Part shown: in pieces, positions 1-9,512 of the stretch
Numbering within the stretch: the first letter of the stretch is position 1
Layout: each line of letters starts with the position of its first letter
DNA from: Podaxis mareebaensis
Lineage: Eukaryota; Basidiomycota; Agaricomycetes; Agaricales; Agaricaceae
Assembly: GCA_018524725.1 (NCBI GenBank)
Contig: JAEUWP010000602.1
Span: forward strand, 1-64,000
DNA: 64,000 nucleotides
Reading direction: 5' to 3'
Made by a program: the position numbers and the translations under genes
The notes under the pieces: model-generated
The model's database searches: none
What the model was told of the DNA's origin: nothing
Seen by the model: the letters and a program-made list of their open reading frames with translations, nothing else

Positions 1-253
1 TATTCAGTGAGTTCAGAGGTGTTTCACAGTATCACTGTAGCCAGACCTTGACATTCCTGAAGACCTGGTAACTCGAAGGATTTGGGTTGAATGCTGCCGT
101 TCCTTGGTGTTTGATGTTTTGAAGCCAGAATGGATCGTTAGGGGCCGCAGTACCGGCTCCCAAAGGTGCAGTACAGGACGTCCCTAGGGCGTCGACTGAG
201 GCGACTAGGGAGAATAAAAAAGCGACGATGCTGGTCAATAGCGCCAGCTGCAT
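1..253 (-). CDS. GH55-type secreted exo-beta-1,3-glucanase, N-terminal part
   Basis: The ATG at 253 opens a signal peptide (MQLALLTSIVAFLFSLV) ending near an ALG/S-type cleavage region. It is followed by a short segment containing DPFWLQNIKHQG and YQVFRNVK. That pattern is the typical mature N-terminus of fungal GH55 glucan 1,3-beta-glucosidases, where the next residues normally start the first pectate-lyase-like beta-helix with DFGAKGDG. The first exon ends at 47 with a GT donor, and the intron runs to the window edge, so the two beta-helix domains and the catalytic residues are not visible. The expected role is extracellular hydrolysis of beta-1,3-glucan in the fungus's own wall or in other fungal walls. 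The family assignment rests on about 65 residues, so a related pectate-lyase-superfamily protein remains possible. Confidence 0.7.
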
Positions 254-1225
254 GTCGTATGAGATTGTGTGGAAAAGAGATATCCAGGGGGAAAATCGCA
301 GAGCAGAAAAGGGCGACTCAGGAAGAGACACCAAACCAAACGCTAATATATACTGCCTGGGCCTAAGCATCACAGTCAAGACGCTCGGTTTGGCCTTTGG
401 TCATATTGCTCGGTGTTCCACATGCTAAAAAGAACTTCGTGCCCTTCTCATCCGCGTGGCAGAGCCTTAGCATTAGGTTTCTTGGTCCCGAGATAGACAC
501 GATCGAGTAATAACCTCACAGGTATTACGCTCTGACCATGCGTCGGGCGAAATTTGAGTCCCAGTAGAAGACGAAGGCAGTATCCGTTGTTCTCCCTCCA
601 AGGTCAGCTGGCCCAGTGTTCACAAGAGTATCCCAGAAGTCTAGAACAGACATCCAATGACTGAAGCGTGCCCAGCGTAATTCACACTATCATCCAGTGT
701 TGAGTCGGGCTTGTTTTGATAGCATCGTTCAATGGCAGGTGTTCCCGTGGACAGTCACTGTAATATCGGCTAGTAATAGAATGCTCACTGGTGGTGCCTT
801 TACCAATGTGTTGAAGGGCAATAGTAAGACATGACCACGAAACTTGAGCACAGGAAGAGTAGGAGTAACAATAGACCCGTGGGGGACCTGTAGCATCGAG
901 CCACGAGACATGCAAGCACGTGGGTGTCTTCCCAACTTCATTCTCGAAATTATCTCACCAGACTTCGTGCACATGCCTCAGGTTCATATTCATGAAACGA
1001 GCGCAGTCATTACCCGAATCCTCGCCTTTTAGGACTTTCTGCTCTCCCACTGTGCGAAGCAAAAGCCGAAATGGTGTCCAATTCTAAACAAGTAATGAAC
1101 GACATTAAAAGATTTAGGGCAGAAAACCTCAAGGAAACCGAGTGACCCACTCATCCAAAATGCAACGAATACCAGACACTATCAAAATACGCTTACACCT
1201 TTGTTCACTCCCTTCTCCTTCCCTT
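254..1225. other. Intergenic region upstream of the GH55 gene
   Basis: This holds the TATA box of the GH55 gene and its promoter, and the 3' flank of the DUF6533 gene. Short open frames occur on both strands but none has a recognisable domain, a splice partner or a convincing start context. I see no gene here. Confidence 0.6.
344..352 (-). promoter_or_regulatory. TATA box of the GH55 gene
   Basis: Read on the minus strand this is TATATATTA, about 90 bp upstream of the ATG at 253. It is followed by a pyrimidine-rich stretch, a usual core-promoter layout for strongly expressed fungal genes. It was identified by position and sequence only. Confidence 0.5.
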
Positions 1226-2684
1226 TCAACATCGATCTAACCAATTGTCAATTGAGTTGGTTCCGAGGTCCGAGGTCACATGGCCATCATTGGAGGAATG
1301 ACGTACCTGGACCTTTACACCATCGTAGAGCTCATCACTATTAGCATCGTGGTTCCGCGACCCAGGTGTTCCTCGGTACTTTTTGAGGGGGATACTATAG
1401 TTGGGTAGGTTGCGCGATGCGCTGACGTTAAAAGAAGGATAACTCTCGGAGCCAGCATGAGTTGTGGCCTTATCTTGCCCACTGCGGAGATTCAGCACAA
1501 GACGACAGCAGAGAACTTGAGAAAGGACGAGGGCCAAGAAACCTATAACCAGTGTGAGGAACTAAGGCAGCGTAGAGAACCCTGGGACGCACAGTTGATA
1601 TTTTGGAGACCAGGGTTGGTATTTTGGATCATGAATGCAGCCTGATTGTACAGTCAGTGAACTGCTCCTGCTTGACTTGAAGTAGCGACTCACGTTCAGG
1701 ACGTTAACAGCGGCCACAGCGATGAAGTAAAAAATGCCCTCTCGTACAAATACAGCGACGATGTTTGATTGGACGCCTACACCACGGAGGAAGAAGGCCT
1801 AGAAAGACAATTAATTGAACTCTTTGTTCTTGGCAGGCAAGAAGACTGGCTACCTTGCCGATAGTCAGACCCGTACAAATCAGGTCGAAGGCCACAGGAG
1901 CGAGCCAAAAGCCGCTAACAACATGTTGTCCAGGCTTGTCACTCGCGGTGCATGGTCCTTTGTCACCAATCACTGGAGGTATTTGGTACACTCCTGCGAT
2001 TGCGACATAGAGAAGGTATGCCGTCTCCCCCAGTAGCATGGCAATTACCAGGATACCAACCCAAAGTTTTTTACCCAGGAAAGCATATGTTCGAATGGCA
2101 AGTATGGCCTCTGAAGAGTCATCATTCAGTGAGTTATACCGCGAGCCAGACAGTTGGCGAGATCTATTCACCGGACCCTAAGGTGACCCACATGCAAGTC
2201 GCCGCAATCAAATAATGGCTAATACGCATCAGCGATGGTACGCCTTCAGTATGCACGAATATTACTCACAGCGTTTTGCATCGTTCGACGGTAAATTCGC
2301 CGTTAAAGAGCCACAGGTTGAGCGCGAAGCATGCAAGTCCGTAATACCGTGTCCAGATATACAGACATTTGACGATCGACCACTCTCTCTTCCAAATCCG
2401 CGTCCATTCCACTGAGTTCAATTGACTCTGTCAGCGGTTTGTTTTACACCAGGTAGGGACTCACCTTTAGCGCATACAAGCCAATCCCAGACTGCGAGCG
2501 CCATCTGGAGCTATGTCACCAATTCGGTCTTAGGGAGAAGGACAAGAATACATACCATCGCTGAGGTATAGACCTGCAAGGTATGTGTAAGCTGAAGGCT
2601 ATTAGCGACCAGCTGTTCCACCTGTGGGTCTCCACCGCTGATTGTCGAGGCAGCCGCGACGTTAACTGCACTGATTCCGGACAT
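1226..2684 (-). CDS. DUF6533-family multi-pass membrane protein
   Basis: I start at the ATG at 2684 and splice about seven exons. The readable blocks, in order, are LQLTHTLQVYTSAM and ALAVWDWLVCAK (first membrane segment), EWTRIWKREWS with RYYGLACFALNLWLF, then EAILAIRTYAFLGKKLW, a hydrophobic segment, FWLAPVAFDLICTGLTIGK, VFVREGIFYFIAVAAVNVLN, and CRLVLNLR near the end. The conserved W-D-W-L, RxYA, VREGxxYF and RLxLNLR signatures are those of the basidiomycete DUF6533 family, which are predicted seven-helix integral membrane proteins. The polar C-terminal tail of about 60 residues would be cytosolic. The function of this family is unknown to me. The junctions around ARTYAF and before CRLVLNLR were chosen by frame, and the last 20 codons are less certain. 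Confidence 0.75.
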
Positions 2685-4161
2685 GGCTGGAGGACACCGA
2701 TATTCGGAGGAACAATACCAGCTCCTTTCTGTGCGTTCTGCGGGGCAGCTCAACAAGGGTTAAAGTGAAGGTGGTAGAGAAGACGGAAGAAGAGTGGAGG
2801 ACGTGAAACGCTGAGACTTATTCACTCTGATTTCCGAACGAATTGGCTGGACGCCATCTGAAGGTGCTGAAGAGGTTAGTTCCGGAAATCAAGTAAGGAA
2901 CACCCGTGAAGATTTGCGAAGATACCTTATAATCAAATTCGGATAAAAAATGAGGAAAACGACCGTAAAATCTGAGCGGAGACCCCTGATAGCTTGTTTC
3001 GGATAAGCAAATGTACCGATGACCCCTCTCCGATTCCAAATAAAATTCCTTGGGACAGGGGAAGAATCGGTGAACGTTAAAGGACGACGGAATGTCGCTC
3101 TGTAGACTGCATCTCAAAATCCGGACAAATTTCAAACTTTTGAAAGTCCAAAAAACCGCAATCGAGGAACACACAAATTTCTTGTTGAAAGGCGTGGAGA
3201 TGTCTTGCCCGGCATAAGTCGATCATAAGTCAATGTCAGGATGTAGCTTTTATTCCAGGGTCCTGCAGGTACATACCCTTTAGAAGCCCCAACCACCACT
3301 ATGGATCAAATAAGTACTGGCCGACAACAGGGATCGACTTAAAAAAAGTTCAGGTCAGACAGGCTACTCCGGGGTCTTGCCAGTGTCTTACCGTGAACCA
3401 GAACGGAAGAACACTGATACCGATTTATCAGCAGTCCCGCCGCTCGGAAACCAAGGCCTCACTCCATCCTGATACGATGATACGCGAGGGTTGCTACATA
3501 GGTACTTGTTCACGACCTTTCACGACGGGTCCTCCCTGCTTCTAATTGCAAATAATCTCGGTGGACGAAAGTCAATGGTCGCCCAGAGCCATACGATTTT
3601 TCAAGGAGATGTAGAGGTCAAACCTACGGTTGTATAATCCAAACTAATAGCAGCCAAAACTGATGGCTGAGAGTCGCGACAGAGGACTGTCAGTCAAGTG
3701 CGACGCGCTCAACAGGTCGTTCTTCTGGACCTCCGGGAAGTGATGGGATATCAACCTTTCCTCCTCCAGGCTTCAGGCCTCAGGTCCCAGTTGTCAAGGG
3801 CACACTGCTGACATAAGGATGTGGCGGTGACGGAAGTAATCTGTCACCATGCAGACGTGAGGTTCAGGCAAAGAATGGCGAAGGAATTCGATTGAATACC
3901 TCAACAAGACTGTCAGTGAACCGTAAATTTGACCACATCCATTTTCACATGGGAGTCACGATCGTAATCTCAGGACAACCTGAGGATACAAACCAGTTCT
4001 TCTTTATTGGTTTTCCATTTTTGAGGGGAGATACTTCCGGCTCCCACAGATACCTAAGCTTGATTACCTTGGCAGGGTTTTCATTGATAAAATTACATCG
4101 GGAACCCTTGGTTTCGAGAATCTCCCTTTTACCCCTTGTCCGTTGTTCTTAAACACCTGTG
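2685..4161. other. Orphan intergenic stretch
   Basis: About 1.5 kb lies between the DUF6533 start and the NmrA-like gene. It must contain both divergent promoters. A minus-strand open frame at 2818-3174 (118 codons) contains an imperfect repeat with a 60-nt period (TTCGGATAA on the plus strand at 2938 and 2998), but I recognise no family in it. No transposon ends, tRNA or conserved exon were seen. Confidence 0.5.
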
Positions 4162-5311
4162 ATGTCGAAGCTGATTGTCGTCACCGGCGCCACCGGGCAG
4201 TAAGTTATAAGGGAGCGATAATGTGTTTCAGATGTTGATCATTGTGCAGGCAAGGCGGATCCGTTGTTGACTTCCTCCTCAAGGAACCCACTGGAGCTTT
4301 TAAAGTACGCGGTCTTACGAGGAACCCAGACTCTCCGGCAGCCCTTTCCCTTGTAGCTAGAGGTGTTGAAGTCGTCAAGGCTGATCTAAGCTCCCTTGAG
4401 GAAACCATCCAGGCTTTCACCGGGGCATGGGGAATTTATGGCGTTACTCAATTCTATGAACATGGATATGACGCGGAACAGCTTCATGGCAAGAATATCG
4501 TTGAGGCGGCGAAGGCAGTTGGTGCCAAGCACCTCGTATGGTCCACTGTCGAAGGTCGCGAAGGCGAGTGTAAAGCCATCAGCTGGACCTCCAAGGCCGT
4601 CATCGAGGACCGTATAATCGAGTCCGGCATCCCCTACACCTTTGTTCACATCCCAATGTACTACGAGAATTTCTGGACGAGCTTCTTCGCTCCTCAGTAT
4701 GACGAAGAGAAAGGTTTCCATTGGTCCGTCGGCTTCCTTCCAGACATTCCCATCTTCGCGTACAGCGTCGCCGACCATGGTGCATGGGTTGTCCCCGCCT
4801 TCCGTGAGCCAGAGACATACACTGGTTCGTTTACTTCCTACGACGGAAACTTGCATACGCTAAATTTTACTTTTAACAGGAAAACGCATTAAAATTGTTG
4901 TTGATTATCTCACCCTCCGGGATATTGTTAACCAATTCAGCGAGGTCACGGGGGAGAAGGCCTCCCTCGGTCTGGAACTCACCAAGGAACAATTTGAGGC
5001 TTCGCGGTATGCCGACCATCCTGCGGCCGAGCTGATGTATCTTTCTTGGGAGTATGTAATGCGTTCTGGACCGGATAGTGGTGTTCGTGTGAGTAGCTCT
5101 CAGAACGAATCCAAAGGATAGCCACCGAGACAATGATCAATTACTTATACCGCAATAGGACAAGGGGCAAACATTGTCTATTTACCCTCAGGCAAAGACC
5201 TACAGGGAATGGCTGAAAGGCAGTGACTTGGTGAAGAATCTCGTTTCAAAATTGAAGGCGGAAGCTGCAGCAAAGGCCGTTAACTTGCGGGGAACAGAAA
5301 ACAAAGATTGA
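4162..5311 (+). CDS. NmrA-like family NAD(P)-binding protein
   Basis: Four exons (4162-4199, 4250-4824, 4880-5088, 5159-5311) join to 975 nt, giving 324 residues, the normal length for this family. The N-terminus reads MSKLIVVTGATGQQGGS, the glycine-rich dinucleotide-binding loop (GxxGxxG) of an atypical short-chain dehydrogenase fold. It continues with VRGLTRNP, where an arginine usually contacts the NADP phosphate, and with GAKHLVWSTVEG. NmrA/HSCARG proteins usually lack the catalytic Tyr-x-x-x-Lys and act as redox sensors or regulators rather than enzymes, although some relatives reduce quinones or isoflavones. I infer a cytosolic NADP(H)-responsive protein. No partner GATA factor is visible nearby. 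The first intron lies inside the nucleotide-binding loop after only 13 codons. Confidence 0.85.
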
Positions 5312-5848
5312 TTCAGTTCAAGCATTATTGACCGTGTATTGATGTGTTTTTTTGGATATATTGAGCCGTAATGTTTATACTCCCCTACGATGGTGCTTCG
5401 ATTTCGCTGCATCGTGAATTGCTTGCAATCGCGCTTTGTGCATCTTTTTCACTGGCTTCCTGCTGGCCGGCATAGGACATGGCCGGTCTTACAAAGGATT
5501 GTGTTCCAGTTATTGAAAGCTTCTATTTTTGTGTCATTTGACTCCAAGTCCTGAGTTACTTGCCTGTGTTTACTTGGAAAATTTTCAATCCACCCAACTT
5601 CTTTAGCTGACCCCTACGTATAAGCATTCGAAATCCTCATTACTGTGAATCTAGGGGGACGAACGCATGTAGAATAGTTCAAATAGTCAAAGGAGTGCGC
5701 GAAAGTGGTAACCTAGTCCGATACAAGTCCGCGTAGAGCAAATAAAGGAGGACGTACGTATGTATGATAATAAACAGTTCAACGTACTATTGTCGAGTAA
5801 CCTGTAAAATAATGCAACATTATTGAGCCAGAGTCTGTCGTCGAGATC
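5312..5848. other. Convergent intergenic region
   Basis: This lies between the stop codons of the NmrA-like gene and the GH5 gene, so it should contain only two 3' untranslated regions and terminators. It is AT-richer than its neighbours. I see no coding exon or structured element. Confidence 0.6.
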
Positions 5849-8656
5849 TCATGCAGGTCGAGGCGTAATCAAGGGTTCGGGAGCAGCCTCTCTACGAGCA
5901 GCTCCAGCGGCACCTCCCGCACATAGCGGTGAAGGGGGAGCAGTGTCAGGCGTCACCCAAGGATCAAGATATGTACAACCTGGGATTTCGACAGCGAGGC
6001 CAGCAGTATCAGCCGCATTGTTCCAACCACTGCCCACGTCTGCAGTAGGGGTAGCTGTGGATCCACTAGCAGGTGTGAGGGTAGGCGGTGGCAGTGTTGG
6101 AATGGGACCAGTAGGTGTATAAGACGGAAGGAGAGTAACTGGTCCACCATTGCTTATGCTAGGAGGAGGCCAAGCATAAGCACTCGTAGCTGTAGCAGGA
6201 ATGTTCCCTGCGCCAGCACCTCCAGTTTGCCAGGGTTGAAGGGGTGGCTGCCATGGGCTGCTGTTGCCACATACACCAGCTGCCTCGCGAGGGTCCGTCG
6301 GCATCCATCCCTGCTCGAGACCCAGTTGATATGACCATGCTGGGGTCTCAACCTTGCCTGAGCGGCTCGAATTTCCGATCTTCCACGTCCAGAAGAAGTA
6401 ATCCTATAGGGCTTCATTAGAGGCAGTCAATCTGATAAACACATACGAGTTACCTGAAGAGCGTCCATGCTCGAAAGGGCAAAGTTCTTGATGTCCGTCT
6501 TCATTTGTTGATCATATTGGGTCCAGTCGGTCCACGTTACGCAATCACCAACTCGTGGCCAATTACCAGCAGTGTAGGTTCCTTCATAGCGAGTTCCCAA
6601 ATTAACACCATTTAACCAAAGGCCGCAGTCAGTAACAGCATTGCTGAATTCTCCGGCGGTTGTTAAACCAAAAGCCCCCATAGAGTTGTTGACCACGGCA
6701 CCCCAGTTCTCGCATGGTGTAGTACGGTAGGTACTCATCCTGGCGTTGGATTGGCCACCGAAGCACATGTATGGATGCGAGTCGAGGGCCAGACGGTCGG
6801 CGTTGGGCAGAACATCAACCCATCGATCACGGGAGAAGAAGCCGTCGTGGATAGAGACCCAGGGACCATTCCCTTCACCTGTTCCACCAGCATTACGGAC
6901 AACGTTGTATGCTTCAAGATAACTATATCGATCATCATTCGTCTGTTGTATCAATCACGGCTGAAGTGAAAGTAGGACTCACAATCTCGTGAGGGCGTCC
7001 TGACCCACGACGGACCCTTGAGGCTCATTGGTGATACCGAACATAGTTACAACGTCCTTGTACTGGGGTTGAGAGATGAACTCGGCCAAGACCCGAATAA
7101 TATCGAGAGAACGTTGTGCATTTGCATAACCCATGGGTCCATTGAGCATACCGACAGTACCCAGTCGACCGGAATGATTCCAACCGTTCTGACTACCTGG
7201 GAGTGCGTGTAGATCGAGATTGATACGGAGGCCATATTTACGTGCCCATTTGATGGCCTTCAAGAAATACCTGCTCATGAGTTAGTATCTGGTCTTCTTA
7301 CGACGGATGAGCAACATACTGCCAGGAGGTATGGGCTAGGTACGGCTCGTTACCGCGGGTCTCAACTGCCCAGAATGCGATAGGAATTCGAATATAGTTA
7401 AGACCAGCACCAGCGATCTCAGCGAAATCCTTCTCGGTCTGCGGCGACGTCAGCGAGAGCGGATGGGGAAGTTAATAAAATACGCAACGATAAATGTCTT
7501 GTAGTGTTCCTCTAGTTGATTGACACCTCCACCAGCGGTGTCCGCTCGCATAGCTTCACTTAATGTCCATTCATCGACGGCAGGTTGTGGGTTACTCAAA
7601 TACTTCTCAAACAGAGCAGGGGAGCTAGGCGCATCTCGATTGAGGAAAGGGCCATCTAGTCAACGATTGGACACTCACATAAACTATAGAAACAGTCAGT
7701 GATGGGAAGGATGGGTGGAGGTAATACGCACGGGTTCAGTAACAAGCCAACCACCGAGGTTGACACTGGAGAAGGGTCAGGGCATCTCATCACTTGCGAC
7801 AGCGAAAGATAACTTACCCTCTAATCTTATCAGTCCCGTAGTGGAAGGTCTCATTCAAAGCAGGTGACCACGACTGGGCGCGGGCGCCATTATTGAAAGG
7901 ATCCTCTTCATCATAATACCAATAGCCACCAAAGGGATTTCGGTAAGTGAATTTGGTCCCATCTTCCATCGTTATTTCACTGCCATCTCCACCAGTAACA
8001 ACGCGAGTTTGGGGGGTTTCAGGCTTGTTTGTAGTCGTTGGAGTGTTGTCATTGTTATGGTCGCTGTTGGAATCGCTAGACGTTGACTTGGGTCGAATAA
8101 CGGCGAAATAAATAGGGATGACAACGGCAAGGATCAAAAGAATGAGACCAGCAAGGACAGCAAGTATGATAACTGTTCTCCGGGACTTTGCAGCGGGAGC
8201 GGCGTAAGCCGCCCGTTTTTCCTCCAGCATCCTCGAAGACTGCCCAATTGAAGACATAGGCACTGCGTTCGGGTCATTGCTGTAAGGGTTATCATTTGGG
8301 TCGTCGCGGTATCCGCCTTCGAACTGTGCATTCTGGTCATTTAGAGCATAAACCGACGAGTTATACTCAGAGACAGGTTGACTGTGCCCAGTGTGGTACG
8401 AGGAGGCGAAGGATTCACGAGGGCGGAGGGAGGGGTCGTCGTAAAGAGCGGGGCCAAGGAAACGGGGGGTAGCGGCACCAGCGGGAATACCGGTTCCAAC
8501 ACCATCGAAGTCGGTTGCTCGCATTTCTGGTGTTTGGAATGAGGTGATTTGGGGATCTGGTGAAGGAGGGGCGTTGTAGAGGGCATTACTACGCTGATCT
8601 TGATTGGTGAGTGGCAGCGGGTCATAAGGTATATTCCGAGATGGGTCGCTGGCCAT
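5849..8656 (-). CDS. Membrane-anchored GH5_9 exo-beta-1,3-glucanase
   Basis: Eight exons (8656-7818, 7765-7732, 7683-7679, 7624-7489, 7438-7320, 7270-6983, 6922-6454, 6403-5849) sum to 2,445 nt, exactly 814 codons plus stop. The N-terminal 170 or so residues are polar and cytosolic. A single membrane segment follows (TVIILAVLAGLILLILAVV), so this is a type II protein with an outward catalytic domain. The GH5 domain starts at VNLGGWLVTEPF and contains NEP with the acid/base Glu (GITNEPQG) and GEFSNAVTDC with the nucleophile Glu, then WTWKIG. A proline/threonine/serine-rich tail of about 150 residues follows the barrel. It should release glucose from beta-1,3-glucan at the cell surface, in wall remodelling. 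Exon 3 is only 5 nt and restores the conserved EPFI-PALF motif. It is the most unusual gene structure in the window. Confidence 0.93.
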
Positions 8657-9512
8657 GATGGTTAATCACAAAGCACTGCAAATGAGATGAAAATTCAGCC
8701 AAAGCGGCATGGTTAAGACACAGGGGAAGCGTGTGGCCGTTAAGAAACGATGAACACACCAAATGGGTATTGTTCTGATGCCAGACTGCGGACGGCTAGG
8801 AGGAGGATAGAGGGTGGGGGGAAGGGGGGGAAGGAGCGGATGGATAGCAATGGTGGGGAAGAAAATAGATGGGGAGGTTGAAAGGACGAAACAGGCTGAA
8901 CAAGGCCTGGCAAAGTCCCAGATCCTGTATTCCAGGGTATTGCCGATCGTTAGTGTCTCGGCGTGTGACTCTCTGGCCTTGCCGTATCGGCACCTGTCTC
9001 CGTTGACCATTCCGTGACATGACGGACGTCACTCCCCGCCTCACCCAGGGCTCAGCTACCTTGGCTTCCGCCACCCAAGAGAATCTTGTGGTCGTGTAGA
9101 CGCCCAAGAAAATTAATGCTTTGCTCATGCTGCCTGTTTCTCTGGGCACCCCCTAATACTTTGGTGGGGACATGTTATGGCCTTCTGACCTGGCAGAGTC
9201 CTTCTAGGGATCTTCACCATCCTCGGACCATCACGATAACGACTTGTGATCTGATCTTCAGAAATACACAACGACGCTAGACAAACTCCATCAGTGTAAC
9301 CAGCAACTATGACATTCTCCGGACGGCATGATGCGGCACTGCCACAACCGAGGTCGCCATTTCAGCCAATTAAGAGGCGAAGAGTAAATAACCATGTTCA
9401 ACCAAGTGACAACCGCAACCAAGTCCAACAATAAGGATCAACAACCGGTGCATATAGTCTACCAATACAATGCGATTACAGAATAGGTCACGATTAAGAA
9501 TTTGCAAATTGC
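8657..9512. other. Intergenic region upstream of the GH5 gene
   Basis: This is the promoter and leader of the GH5 gene and the 3' flank of EAF1. The plus strand carries a run of G tracts at 8812-8834, which reads as a long C/T tract on the coding strand, a common initiator-type feature in fungal promoters. GACGTCAC near 9021 resembles a CRE/ATF half site. No coding exon is recognised. Confidence 0.5.

Noticed and set aside
4386..4856. 156-codon minus-strand frame within the NmrA-like gene
   Set aside because: It is the complement of the large conserved second exon of the NmrA-like gene.
5823..6122. 99-codon plus-strand frame across the GH5 3' end
   Set aside because: Complement of the Pro/Thr/Gly-rich tail of the GH5 glucanase.
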